NCBI RefSeq assembly: GCF_015706575.1
Contig: NW_024037072.1
Span: 28,087,162 to 28,151,161, forward strand
Length of the DNA stretch: 64,000 bases
Reading direction: 5' to 3'
Origin: Patiria miniata
Lineage: Eukaryota > Echinodermata > Asteroidea > Valvatida > Asterinidae
The position numbers and the translations under genes are program-made. The notes under the pieces are model-generated. The model ran no database searches, was not told the origin of the DNA, and was given only the letters and a program-made list of their open reading frames with translations. The first letter of the stretch is position 1. Each line of letters starts with the position of its first letter. Shown here piece by piece: positions 35,000 to 47,143 of the stretch.

Positions 35000-35049
35000 C
35001 TGCCAATGGCTTAGGAAAGTCACAGTGGACTTTCCTAAGCCATTGGCAG
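35000..35049. repeat. perfect 22-bp-arm hairpin
   Basis: Two perfectly complementary 22-base arms (starting CTGCCAATGGCTTAGG) with a six-base ACAGTG loop. Just downstream, TCATGTGAAATTTGGACTC matches a motif inside the repeats at 52.5 and 53.5 kb, so it is probably transposon-derived rather than a miRNA. Confidence 0.7.
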
Positions 35050-38000
35050 TAATGCCAGTGTCATGTGAAATTTGGACTCTACGGAATACAGCTCATTGCT
35101 TGTATTGTGCATGTCTTGGCAAACATAATCGGACAATGACAGGTCACGTATGAGGGTAAGAGTTCATATATACAGTAAAAAAGACCAGATTTCATAGGAG
35201 TCCACATTTCACATGACACCGGCTTGTGGCTCATGCTCCAAATAGACTCGTGTGTGTAAGATCAAATACTGTACTTCAGTTCATTTACAATGTACGTTTA
35301 AATGGAAGTTGTAGGTAAATGACTGAGTGCGCTAAAGATAACAACCCGTCATTTTGTGGAGCTGTTAAGCGCAGAAATCATTTTTTTTAGCAAAAACCAG
35401 GTTACCGGTCAAAGTGCCATGCACTGTGTATTAGCTTGTGACCGGTTCCCACTTGATTTTTGCTAAGCGTGTAATTTTTGTTTTCTAAGCAACAGTTTTC
35501 TTGCTGAGCATCTCCATGAAATTGAACTTTTAAATTGATCATTAAACAGACAACTATTTGGTGTTTACTGCATACTGGACCCAATTTCATATATCTATTT
35601 TACCATTAGCAAAAAATCTCTGCTTACTGTACCTTTACAATTCCGTGCTTTCTGTAAGCATATTTCACAGGTTAGTGAGGAATTTGGTTTATGCCCAGGC
35701 GTACATACCGTAGCTACAGATTCTGTGCTTACAGGGTTAGCACAGAATTATTCAGCTGGCCCTGTTAGCGCAGAATGGTGATGCTAAGCGCAGAATGCTG
35801 TGGTTGGCAGAGCCATGAAATTGGGCCCAGAACTGACTGCAAAATGTTGAATGTTACCGGGCTGCTCTCTTTAGATTTGTCTCAATTTCCCCTGATAGTG
35901 ACCTCACCTTGTGGAAAGAAAACGATTGGGAAAGACCGTAATTTTGTCAAGGATCTTATACTGCAGTTCTTCTTGTTGTCCTTGGTCAGAGTTTGGATCA
36001 TGCCAATTGTTTTGATTTCTTCTGTTAAATTTAAACTTCTGGGCAGCAGTGTTTGATAATCAGTCATAGTTGTCCGATTGAATTTTCTTTCCCGAATTTA
36101 TTTTTGATATTTCCTGACTCATCTCCTCCCTTTCCTGCATTTAATTGATCTTTTCCTCTCCTGCTATTTTTTTTTCTTTTTGTCACGTTTGACCCCTCCA
36201 TTGCCCAGCATGCCACACGGCTGCTTCCTGGCTCGCCTTTAAATCTGGTATTAGCGCGCTTGTATTTGGTCAGCCGGTACATATATCACATGTTGGTTTA
36301 TGGGCAACCCTAGAAAACAATTACAGAAAAAAATATTTGTGGAAAATGTGATTTTGTGTAATTGAAGGCCAGCTTTAATCAGCTGGGAGTGATTCCATTG
36401 AGCTTGTAAAGCACAAAAGTTTCTTAAGCATAGAAGAGGTTTTTCGCTTTTTTTGGTAAAAACTGCAAGCCCAAATGCTGGGATTTTTCTGTTGAGTTTT
36501 CTAAGCATGTTATACTTGGCTATTAACCTCAAATTAGACCCTGCAGTAAAAGTGACCCAGGAGACCTCGACATTATAGACCAGGCCCAAGTTATTACCTA
36601 ACAGTGATTACGTCGCATTGGCAAAGCTGGCAAAGCTGAAGCACGTTTACCTCCGTCTGGTCTCTTTTCCACATGTTCATAATGTGCGTGTTGACAATGA
36701 TGTCTTGAGCCCAGACCACACGCTGACGAGAAATACATGTGTCTGTATTCGAAAAGTATTGAGCAATATGCTGCATTTTTGGCAGAAAGCAGAAAGAAAG
36801 TTGACGACCAGTCAGTCGTGGTTGTGTTTCTATTCCAAGTAAAACGTGCTTACTCACAGGTTCTGCTAAGCGATTGTGTGGTTTACTCTTAAGCTCTTGT
36901 GCTTTTTTTTTTTAACGTAATGGGTTCAGACAAATGCAACACACATACAAGGTACATGCTGTATTGCAATATGTTATAACCACTATAAATTCCTATGCTG
37001 TTAGTAATTTGTGTTATTTTAGCTTTTTAATTTTCTTGACATTTGGGGAAACGATTGAACTAGTCTGTAAACTTGCAGACAACGGGAAATGTTAATCGTA
37101 AGTTCGTAACAGTTTAATGATAAGTTGTAGACGTTTTTATCCAACAGACCTAACCCAGACGAAATGTACAAAACAATGTAATTTGTAAGTTTGACCCTGT
37201 TTCGTATCAAAAGCAGCGTTTTCTGTGGGCGGTTTTGTTTTCATCGTCGCTTCAACTTTGGATAAGGTTCATGGCAGTAGTAATTTTAAATTAAAAATTT
37301 TAAAAAGCCTACATATATATACGTACTTGACTTGCCTGTATTTCTGATTTTAAGTTAAGAAAGGTGGAAACATAGCTTTTAGATTGTAGAAGTTACAGTC
37401 AGAGTAAAAACTATCTGTATATAATTTTTTTTTTTTTGAATAAGTTAATGGCATGCCAAATTTGTAGTTATTCCACCGTGGTTTTTATTTGAACTGTAGT
37501 TGTTGCTTCTTTCTGATCATTCTAATGATTCTGGATGAGTTCTCAGGACTTTTGTGACAGATTCATGCGTGAACACACAGCTGCATTATTTTCCATTTTT
37601 TGTTTTTGTTTATGACATTATGCAAAGAACAAAGACTGGCTGCATGGTATGTGGCCATTTGTGTTCGCTGTACATTACCGTAAAAAAAATATTTTTGTTA
37701 TGTACATTTTATTTAGGTTTAATCTACGCATGTACATTGTCTGTTTCATTTTTTTTTTTGTACGAAGCTCGGCACGCAAATTGTGCGCGTGTGGCGCGCA
37801 CGGAAACGTGTGATTTTGTTCCACAATGCATACCATTGTGCATAAGTATATATACTGTAATATAAACTATTCATATATAGAACTATATATGTCGTTTCAT
37901 ATACGTAAAAAAAAAATAAGAAATCAAGAAAAATTTTAACTTTTTACTTGGCAGGCTTGTATTTCCTTTTGAAATAGATACACGAAAAGAATCAAGAGGG

Positions 38001-38446
38001 TCCCCGAGAAAAAAATCTTGCACTGTTTTAAAATTGTATTGTTATCAGGAAGAGAAGGAAAAACATGAACATTTAAAGTTAAGAAAAGTGTTTGTACAAC
38101 TATTATTTAATAATAAAAGTAACATGCATGGAACAGCCATATACATGTAAAAAAAAAAAAAGTGGAGTCAGGTCTAATTTATTTGTGTGGTACTTTTTTC
38201 TTCTTGCTGCTTGTGAATAAGCTATTAGCTGTTTTTCATTGTTGATTTCAAATCATACAGAAAACTTTTTCATGGTGTGCAAAAGAGACAAACTTTTGAT
38301 GGAATTTTGTAGACATCTGCATAAGCACGGAGGAGGTGGTAGTGGGTTCGAATCTCGCCTTTGTGAATTTTCGCACAAACCAGCTCAATCCTAAAAAGAT
38401 AGCACTGAGTAAAGACGAATCCGGGCACGTGATCATTATACTCTCT

Positions 38447-38560
38447 TGTGCCCCCCTTCAATGGAGAAACCATTGTGTGTGCTATTGTACAAAGCAACTG
38501 CCCGTGACAGATTATCTGGAGAACAGCTAGCACAGTGCTTTCGCCATTAAAGGGGGCCTC
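38447..38560 (+). mobile_element. GGCCCCCTTCAATGG MITE, complete copy
   Basis: GCCCCCCTTCAATGG at the left and CCATTAAAGGGGGCC at the right; inner pairing GTGCTATTGTAC / AACAGCTAGCAC. About 114 bp. A tRNA-like box B (GGGTTCGAATCTCGCC) lies 100 bases upstream. Confidence 0.75.
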
Positions 38561-39679
38561 CGCGATAGCGTACCGTGTAGCATCCATAGTTGAGGTGTTT
38601 TTTATTACTTTGATTATTTAACAATGAAACAACAGGTCTACCCATTCATATCACTGTTGAACAAAAGCACATACCTCAGAGATGGCCGTCATGCAAAAGA
38701 TGTATGCAGCACTTCTAAAACAAAATAACAGAACTACATTACTGACAATGTTTGACTAACGGGTATCGACCTATTTAAACTCTGGCAGGAGCCTCTACAT
38801 GTCACTTGGTGGTCAGTAGGTCGGTCTGTCTGTCCCCAAAAATTGACCAAAAGTATGGTGTTCCATATGTGCCATCGGCGTCACATTTGTCGCCAGATCT
38901 TATAGTGCACTTGTTGAGATATAATGTCAATACGAGGGCACTGTTTGGTTTGGGGAAAGCCCTTGTAGTTACCCAAATTCACCAAAACCAAAATAGCACC
39001 CTCCTAATGTGTCCACCATCAAAAGCCTAATGAGAGTTGTGTATTACTTTGACAATTCTGCCAAGTGCCTAGTGCGTATATTTCCCATATTGCAACTCGA
39101 CATCATACACCTTAATTGGGGGTTTCCCAAAAGAGTTGTGGAATTGGGGGAAATATCTATTTTAGAGCCCAGTGACCTTTTCTGTCATTGTATGTAAAAA
39201 TAGCATGAATCATGCTTGAACATTTCCCACTGGTTTCTTCTATGATAATGTTTGCAAACTGGTTTGCACAACTTATTGAATATGACCTATCAACACCATG
39301 ATAGGATTAAGTCGGAAATTGTTAATTTTGTACTGCAGAGGGGCATGAGAGCCAACATTTGAAGGGGTGGTCGATTTTTTTTAAATTTCAAGTGAACCTA
39401 AATCTGTAAGCCCTTTCCCATTTTATCCTGTTCTGTCAAACACCCTTAAAACTTTTCTTTCATCCCAGTTGATTAGTCGACTGTTCATTCACTGTAGTTA
39501 CAATGTCAGTAGGATGTTTTTAATTGTAATTGTCTCAAAACTTACTCCTACAACTTCAACCTAGTTGGTGGCTATAGCTCAAGTACTGAACTCAGTACCC
39601 CAAATATTATAGTATCATCATTTTCTTTTGTGTGTGCATTTTTGCTTGCCTTTGAAGCAACAAAATTGTTCAAAATCTT

Positions 39680-40171
39680 TTAAAGATATAGTCCATCATT
39701 TGTAATTTGAAGCAACAAAAGGGCTCAAGATCTAAAGAAGGGTGCTGAACAACTAACCTGATGAAGTTTCAGCTCAGCTTCAGCTGTATATTCCAAGAAA
39801 AACAGCATTCCAGGATCTCAATTTCAAATCAAAAGTTACTGAATCATGTTTTGAATTGCAGCTATACGCGATGTCGCGCACTGATCCGACGAATTATAGC
39901 AACCGCGCGCACTTGTGCATCGTGCCAATGCTTGCGCGCGCTTCGCCGAATAACAAAACAAACTACTAATTTAAATTTTCCTACGGTGCTTCTTAAGAAT
40001 CACCGTTGGAAATGCCTTCTTTCGTTGATTACTTCAAAATGACAGCTTCCCAGAAAGAATAATTTCACAGGGAGTTTAGTTCCCTTACTATCTTTCAACC
40101 AAGTTTGTTTTTCAACAGTAATTACGCCAGTTACTTTTCGGATGGCTGCAAATGATGGACTATAGCTTTAA
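39680..40171. mobile_element. 500-bp TTAA family, copy 2
   Basis: TTAAAGATATAGTCCATCAT at the left, ATGATGGACTATAGCTTTAA at the right: TIRs of about 16 bases within TTAA on both sides. The interior has a CG-rich centre (GCGCGCACTTG, GCTTGCGCGCG). No transposase. Confidence 0.8.
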
Positions 40172-41839
40172 GTAGGGTACATTACAATTAACCCGTTGAA
40201 GTTTTAGCTCTGTGGGTCCTATATATTTTGAGAAAACAGAAAAGGTATGCACAATTGAAAACAGAGAAAATGTATGTATAATATTGGGGTCTCTTAATGG
40301 GATTCCATTGCTAAAGCAAGTTAATAAGTGTGCCCTCCGGCATCCCATCTTGAAACCACATTCAGTGATTGTTTTCTTCCAGAATATTTCACATGTTATT
40401 TGATACCAGCCCTGTCATCGTTTTGAGCACGGTTTATGTCATTAAAATCGGTAGTTACTTTTCCAGGTCATTGTGATCCTGTGTGGCTTTATTTGGTCAA
40501 AATAACATTCCTGTTCTGTTGCTTGTTTGTGAGTGCATGGAATGTACACTTTTTGGATGTGCACAGAGCAAAAAGGCTTCTCGAGTCGGCCATATTAAAT
40601 GAAAAGCGAGGTAACATCTTCTTTTTTCGGAAATTGCGAATAGAAATGAAAGCGTTGACATTAACTGAATTACAAATTAATACCAGTCTACTCTGATGAA
40701 TAATTAAAAATTTGTGATTAAACATAACCTAGTGTTTTAAGCCACATTTAAAACAAAATGAAAGTGAGGCTAGAATGCATAAATAGTCTGGCACCATCCC
40801 ATTCATCACAATTTATAAAATGTATTCAGGGAACAAGACCAAAATGGCTTCCTCGTGAAAAAGGTCCGTAGAGACAAAGATTCCAGACATGAAATGAAAA
40901 GTTGTAATTTAAAACTCTTGAGTGCAGGATAGTTCATTGAACTGTTGATGATCATTCTGAAATGCTTACAAATACATACAAGGACACTCGATTGACTACA
41001 GTCGAACAAATGTTTTCATTTCACCCTAGTCTAGAGGAAGGGTTTTTTTGGGGGGAGTTCAGCCAAGTTCAACAGGATACCTCAACCTCAATCTAATGAC
41101 ATTGACATTTTCAAGTTCAAGTGTGGAGGAAGGGCGGCCCTGACCTAGCTTATTGGGAGTTTGAACAAAGTTGAAAGGTTCACAGCGATCTGTTTGGCTA
41201 AAAGACAAGTTAGATGAAGATAGGGGCTGATTCTTTTCTTTGCCAGCCCATGGTTGGCACTTTCTGGCAACCATGGTTCGACAAACTGTGGACGGTGATG
41301 GAAGGTCAAAGTTGCAGAAATAAAGAACAGTTTTTTTGTTTCCAAACACTGCAAATTTCAAAATAACCAACAAAAAGGACTAAAGACTTAAAAAAAATTG
41401 CCTGTGTCTTACATAATGGGGCTGTTAACATGGGCGTTGCCAGGATGGGGCGGGGGGGGGGGGAGCAACAACAAAAAAAGAGGTGGGAAGTCATATTTGC
41501 TATTAATTTAATACACATTTAACAAAATGGACGTCTGCAGGGGTGTCAATTGGGGTTGGGTGGGTAAATGTCCCCCATCCACCATCTAAGAAAATGATAA
41601 ATTGACAATATGCTAGAAAACGTACAAGTTTTTTTGGGGGAAAAAATGTGCATACCCCCCCCCCCCCAGAAAAATCCTGGCAACACCCATGGCCATTAAT
41701 ATATAATATCTGTTTCGGCCCATACAAAATGGTGCTCTATTTTTACAAATGAAAAAAGTCAATAAGACCTTTCTCTCATCTTGAAGTCTATTCAGCTGGC
41801 AGTGACGAAGGGGTAATGGTTGTTAAACTACTGCCCAGT

Positions 41840-42660
41840 ACTTAGGTCATCAAGTACGAGTACTTGTACTTCCGAGTACAAGAACAGGTCTCCGAGTACG
41901 ACAACAAATACGGGTACGGGTACTTCCGAGTATGAGTACGAGTACTTCTATTTCCGAATACGGCCATACGGCAAACTGGTTTATTGTGCGTAATTGGCCC
42001 AGGCCCAGTCAGACCGAAAATACAGACCCACTCACGGCTAGTTGTTAAATGTGTTTGTCCGGACGTGCACAGAGGAAAATCGGGAAACTTCGATTTCTCC
42101 GCAAGTCAATTAACTATTTCAAACTGAAAGTATCTATAAAATAAGGCCGTGGTAAGTCAAGCTACACCATTTTTTCCCCCGAGTACTGCTATTCGAGTAC
42201 GAGTACTTGGATGATCGAGTACACTTTCGACATGTCGAGTACGGTACTCTGCTGCCCGAGTACGAGTACCGTAATTGGCCCAGGCAGACCGATATACAGA
42301 CCCACTCACGGCTAGTTGTTAAATGTGTTTGTCCGGACGTGCACAGAGGAAAATCGGGAAACTTCGATTTCTCCGCAAGTCAATTAACTATTTCAAACTG
42401 AAAGTATCTATAAAATAAGGCCGTGGTAAGTCAAGCTACACCATTTTTTCCCCCGAGTACTGCTATTCGAGTACGAGTACTTGGATGATCGAGTACACTT
42501 TCGACATGTCGAGTACGGTACTCTGCTGCCCGAGTACGAGTACCGTCATTTCGAGTACGAGTAGTCGAGTACTTTGACATTCAAGTACAAGTACGAGTAC
42601 TCTAAAAAAAAAAGTACTCGAGTAGTACTCGAGTACGAGTACCGAGTACAAGTACTACAA
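41840..42660. repeat. GAGTAC-rich array with a 280-bp tandem duplication
   Basis: GAGTACGAGTAC words and their complement GTACTC fill the ends of the block. A unit of about 280 bp starting TAATTGGCCCAGGC is present twice in tandem (about 41991-42271 and 42272-42546), nearly identical except for a 7-base indel and a few changes. The flanking GAGTAC words continue to 42660. Confidence 0.85.
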
Positions 42661-43852
42661 CACTGCCCTACTCCTTTGTTGTATTCATGAATCTGTCCTT
42701 CCATTGTGCTGGTATATGTTTTTTTTTCAAGTGGTACCCATCTTATCCCCATAGACCATTTTACAGATACCGCCCACCATCTTTCTGATCACTTGGTAAT
42801 TTCAGGGACTTTTCCGTCGCAGACCTCCCTACATATTACTATTTGTAGAAAAGGTTCCATCTTTTTTTCTGAACTGGGAACCACCACCTAGTCAAACTGA
42901 AGGGGTTCTAAATGAATACATCTCCTGTTCATGGAATGTTGAATACAAACTTTTTATTCCACTTTTTTGGAAAACAAAACATGAAATTTTAAAACTGCTC
43001 TTCTAAAAACCTCAGATAATGAAAGCTCAAGCTTCTCAGAAATATCAAAGCTTAAATTTCTCATTATTAAGGATAATGTTTTTTTTTTACTTTGGCAACA
43101 GCTGAATAAATTGTTTCATTAAAATTCAACATATATATATATATACAAATAGTGTGCAAATGCATTAACCTTTAATACCTTTGCATTCGTATATAAAAAG
43201 CTCTTATAGGCTTTAATAAAAATGTACATAACCACAGCAACAAAGCTGGCAGTAAATTGCTTGAACCTGAGAAACAAATAAGAACATGAATTCTGTGGGG
43301 AAAAGGTCAAGAACAGCAGCGTAATAGGGGTCACATCTGTTCAGTTGCATCATTTTAAAAGATCTTAAAGTCAACTCTCGAAACGTGACACTGCAATTTC
43401 AAGATAGTATTGCTTACTTGATTTGCGTCAGTGCCAAACACCCCCCCCCAAAAAAAAAACCACGTCAGTGAAATTTAAAGTGAGAAATGAAGTCAATTGT
43501 TAAGAAGACTGACCATAGATCCTTCAAACCATCCTTAATTAATGGTTGAAGCTTCCAGTCTGTTAAACTGTATGTGCAAATGAAAAGCTCTTGGCGAATT
43601 ATTCCCCCGTCAATTTTCAATCTTTTAAATTGAGTCACTTGAATTACTATAAAAAGGCCATATCCGTGTTGGTCTGATCAGCTAATTTACTGGTTCCTGC
43701 ATGGATTTACTATTTGTATTGTATGCAAAGGGTGCTATTCCAAGCTTTATATGACATTACAAATCACTTGCAAAATGACATCACTGTATGAATGAGAAAA
43801 GCGATTTCTAAAGTCTATTTTATCCAAATCAGCTGAATGTATCTGAAGTCAG

Positions 43853-44105
43853 ATTAGCAGTGGTTACTGTCCTCGCCTTTCACCTCTATGGCCCGGGTTC
43901 GATTCCTGCCCTGGTCCACATGTGGAAAGGGTTTTCAGCATCTACCCGATTCCGTAGGTTTTCCCCAAGATTATTCTTCTTGGGTTTTCCTCCCACCTCT
44001 TAAACTGCAACTTCTTCTCATTGTCTCCTCTCTACAGGTTTCTTTAGGCTTGCAAGCTACAGTGCCCAGGGTGCTTTTGAGGCATCCTTGGTGTCATTCC
44101 AGAAA
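43853..44105 (+). repeat. second tRNA-derived SINE family, plus copy
   Basis: TTAGCAGTGGTTACTGTCC (box A-like) and GGGTTCGATTCC (box B) are followed by a conserved body: GTAGGTTTTCC, TTCTTGGGTTTTCCTCCCAC, CAGGTTTCTT and CAAGCTACAGTG. The copy at 57585-57808 is homologous from box to tail in reverse orientation. Confidence 0.75.
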
Positions 44106-45002
44106 TTTAAAACGATAATACAACACAACTGAAGGCCTATGTTTAGTAGTTTCGGCACGACGCAAACGTGTGATAGCCCGAAATACACGATTTACTTGTG
44201 GGGGGTGAAATTGCTTTCATGGACCCCTTTAAGCACAACACAAGAAGAGGAAACTATGACAGTGGTTCCAGCCCCCTCCTCATCCCTCACATCCTGCTTA
44301 TTCATAGATCACTGCCACGCAAAAACGTGGCCGGGCTCTTCAAGTGTTTAACATGTGCAGCCTCGCAAAGCGCTTTCTTTCTTTCTTTCTTCTACCAACC
44401 AGGACAGGCAGTCATGACTTGGCAATGTAGCTTGCAGCTGCTGTGTGGTTGATATTTGAAGCTGGATGGGCATGGTTACATAAGCGGGCCATTGCAAAAC
44501 CACTGCCGGGAATTTGTAATGGAAATCGCTAGAAAATTCAAAGGTCAGCAACGTGGAAGAGAGGAAGTTGCGCAAGTACTACTTGTAGGTGTTCCAAAAA
44601 AGCTATCGATGAACTTCAAAAAAATGCACGCCAAAGTTTTATAAAACAGAGTTCAAATTGCTCAACTCCCGAACAAATTTTAAAATCGGCAACACGAACG
44701 CCATTGATGGGGATAGGATCCACGGATCCAAGGACCAAATGTCTGTCACAAACATTGACAAATTGCAAGCATTTCCTTACTTTTTTTTCCAATAGCCAGG
44801 GACATGTCTCCAGTGACAAAACCATCACACACTTCCTTCAAGGACCAAGCGGAAAGAACTGAACTGTCTGATCCATTTTGTGAAAGACCAGATGTGTAAT
44901 TTAGGCCAATGATGAGTCAATCACAAGTCGATTCACAAGTCTTGTCACACTTAGCAGGAGATGAACAATGACAATGAAATTCTTTTTCACAAGCCACATG
45001 GA

Positions 45003-45552
45003 GGTCATTCTATAAATTTGGGGTCCACTTTTTTCCTGTCCCTGTTACATCTGACATGTACAATATTGCAAATTCTAGATACACTCCTTAATGGCCTTTT
45101 CCCTAAGAGTTATTATGTATTAGGCAAACCACCTACCCAATAATTAATATCAGATGAATCTAATTCTGGAACTTTTCCATAATTAGATTCATCTCATATT
45201 TCATACTACTGGATGACTGAGAACGTACATCATTACCTACCCAATGGTTTGAACTCATTTTAAAACCCTATCGATTCCCATCCAGTCAAACTGCAACACC
45301 AGGGTTTGTTGGAATCTGTTGGAGTGAGTACTGCACTAGTGAACTGATTATGTTTTACACGGGGCCAGGCATACGACCATAATCAGAGTGCAACAGTTTA
45401 GGTTTTGAGTTACCATATGGTGTTGGATACTGCAGGAATGAGGAAGATTCCCAGTAAATCACTCAAGGGGGTTGGTTAATGATTCAAAAGTTCACAGGTA
45501 ACAGGGACAGGAAACTAAATGTCACACTTTGGACTCTAAATTTAGAATGACC
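45003..45552. mobile_element. GGTCATTCTATAAATTT MITE interrupted by another element
   Basis: GGTCATTCTATAAATTTGGG at the left and CTAAATTTAGAATGACC at the right, with TCCTGTCCCTGTTAC / GTAACAGGGACAGGA pairing further in. The TTAA element at 45260-45479 sits inside it. A shorter uninterrupted relative is at 50269-50504. Confidence 0.72.
45260..45479. mobile_element. TTAA-flanked MITE (CCCTAAC family), nested
   Basis: TTAAAACCCTA at the left and GTTGGTTAA at the right. Interior GTTGGAATCTGTTGGAGTG and ATATGGTGTTGGATACTG match the element at 63178-63395. It lies within the GGTCATTC MITE. Confidence 0.65.
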
Positions 45553-45693
45553 CATATATCGTTGCGTCAGTGCAACAAGGTCGTAACTCCATTCTGCAAC
45601 AAAGTCGTATCTCGCGCGAATACGCTCCGTGCAACAAGGTCGCATCTCGCGTATTGCGATGTCCATCGACTTTGTGTGTACATCCGGGTTATT

Positions 45694-46027
45694 TTAACCC
45701 TAACCACCCCAAATTCATCAAAATCCATCCTCCCATTCTGGGGGACTTGCTCCAGAAGGCCTGGCGTGACTAAATATTGATGGAGTATGATGGACTTGGG
45801 CCTAATGGCCTGAAGCCAGTGCTAGGGGTATCCGATTGATTTTGCCTAGCTTCCTGTACTGCTATTGTGATAAAAGCCATGTGTAGCAAGTCCATGAATG
45901 TCAACCAGTGTGTCAGTGGTGGATTCTATTATATCATGCACAGTTTTGTATTGGACGCACAGTGATTGATGGATTTTGATGGAATTGGTCCAGTTCCCTG
46001 TAAAAGACGCTAGGGAGTTAGGGTTAA
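45694..46027. mobile_element. TTAA-flanked MITE (CCCTAAC family), clean ends
   Basis: TTAACCCTAACCACCCC at the left, GGGAGTTAGGGTTAA at the right, with CATCAAAATCCATCC facing TGATGGATTTTGATGG. TTAA on both sides and CCCT/AGGG termini fit a piggyBac-type target and end sequence. Confidence 0.78.
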
Positions 46028-46292
46028 GCGAGGTACGACCTTTTGACACTGAAAACTCGTGTTTCACGTACATGACGTCACACGCCATTTTAGGAGATAC
46101 AACCTTGTTGCACGGACACGACAATATACCGGTATAGCCTGTTACTATAGACTTTCAGACCAAAGGACTTGTGACTGACTTGTGATGGCTTGCTTACAGC
46201 TCTGTTAATGATGGCCCCAATTATGCAAGCATACATTCTTTCCTTTCATTGCCAACAGGACTAGAGTCAATCGCAATCATTTCATCAACTAA

Positions 46293-46666
46293 GGCCCAAA
46301 AAATAGTCTCCGGTTTCTGGTCTGCGCGCGCGTCCCCGTAGCCATGCGCGTCGGCAAAATGAAAAAGTTTTTTTCAATGAAAGATGATGTCTCAGAACCG
46401 CCAAACTCACTGGTTTGACTGGAATCCTGCTGCTGCACAATTTTAACGTGTTTTTAGATGGGGTTACAATCGAGTATAAGCTTTATGTGGCCTCTCTGGA
46501 CTCCCGTATATTTGCACTAAGTTTAGTCAGGCACCATTTGCAGTCATCAGCCGACATTTGAAGAAAAAAAAAACGGTAAAAAAAGAAAAAAAAAAAAGAA
46601 GCTGCGTCAGCGCACCACTTTTTGGGCAAGCTCCATACCAGAAACCGGAGACTTTTTTGGGGGGCC
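46293..46666. mobile_element. PIF/Harbinger-like MITE with TAA duplication
   Basis: TAA (46290-46292 and 46667-46669) flanks an element starting GGCCCAAAAAATAGTCTCC and ending GGAGACTTTTTTGGGGGGCC; the TIRs continue through GGTTTCTGG/CCAGAAACC. A three-base TAA duplication and GGCC ends are typical of PIF/Harbinger. The interior has poly-A stretches and no transposase. Confidence 0.78.
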
Positions 46667-47062
46667 TAAAGAAAGTGGTAAAAAGTCGCCATCTGCTGTT
46701 CATCACCAGGGTCCATTGCAAAGATTCAAGTATTCTTTTGTGTCGGGTTTGTACTGAGATGCCATACATTCTTTTCCAACTTCCACACATTACAATTCTG
46801 ATGCTACCAAACATTCCTTTGATCCTTTTGCATTTAGTTTGACAATCCAAACAAATTTTGTAACATATCAAAAATGTGGCAATGTCTAGCTCGAAGTTGC
46901 ATGGCAAGCATAGCATCACATGTAAATAGTGTTCAATTGTTTAACCCCAAAACTTTTGAAAACTGGGCCTGCCTCGGCTCACGTAACTTTAGAAAATTTC
47001 GGTCCTTGCATCATTTGCGATGATCAACTCTTGAAGGAGAAACAAAACCAAATTGACCTGTC

Positions 47063-47143
47063 TCAGCTTTCGTTGAAGAACGGATCGCTGTCTAAGACCT
47101 CGTCCAACCACTCATCCTCAAGCATGGACTTGGACTGTGAGAC
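47063..47143 (-). CDS. unknown gene, last exon and stop
   Basis: 26 codons and a TGA at 47063-47065: VSQSKSMLEDEWLDEVLDSD then PFFNES. The acceptor is CATTCATGCAG, entering in phase 0. The acidic, Trp- and Phe-containing tail looks conserved in style (short acidic peptide ending in DPFF). The opposite strand has an open frame over the same bases, but with no splice support. Confidence 0.72.
   Translation of the reverse strand, partial: VSQSKSMLEDEWLDEVLDSDPFFNES

Larger units (their letters stand above)
29919..38446 (+). other. 3' flank of SPRED, AT-rich, no gene recognised
   Basis: This presumably includes the SPRED 3' UTR; AATAAA-type hexamers occur (for example near 32047 and 38112) but I cannot choose the poly(A) site. 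One SINE, one perfect hairpin and a diffuse repeat with GCTAAGCGCAGAAT words (about 35330-35830) are present. Poly-C tracts near 33452 and 33735 are notable. No ORF with splice or domain support. Confidence 0.5.
38561..46292. other. intergenic region, repeats only
   Basis: Between the SPRED 3' flank and the unknown gene I see a 500-bp TTAA element, a GAGTAC array, a SINE and two nested MITEs, all listed separately. The remaining AT-rich sequence has only short, unsupported frames. Confidence 0.55.

Noticed and set aside
38300-38360. GGGTTCGAATCTCGCC, a tRNA T-arm-like motif
   Set aside because: No matching acceptor or anticodon arm; perhaps a SINE remnant, but too little to call.
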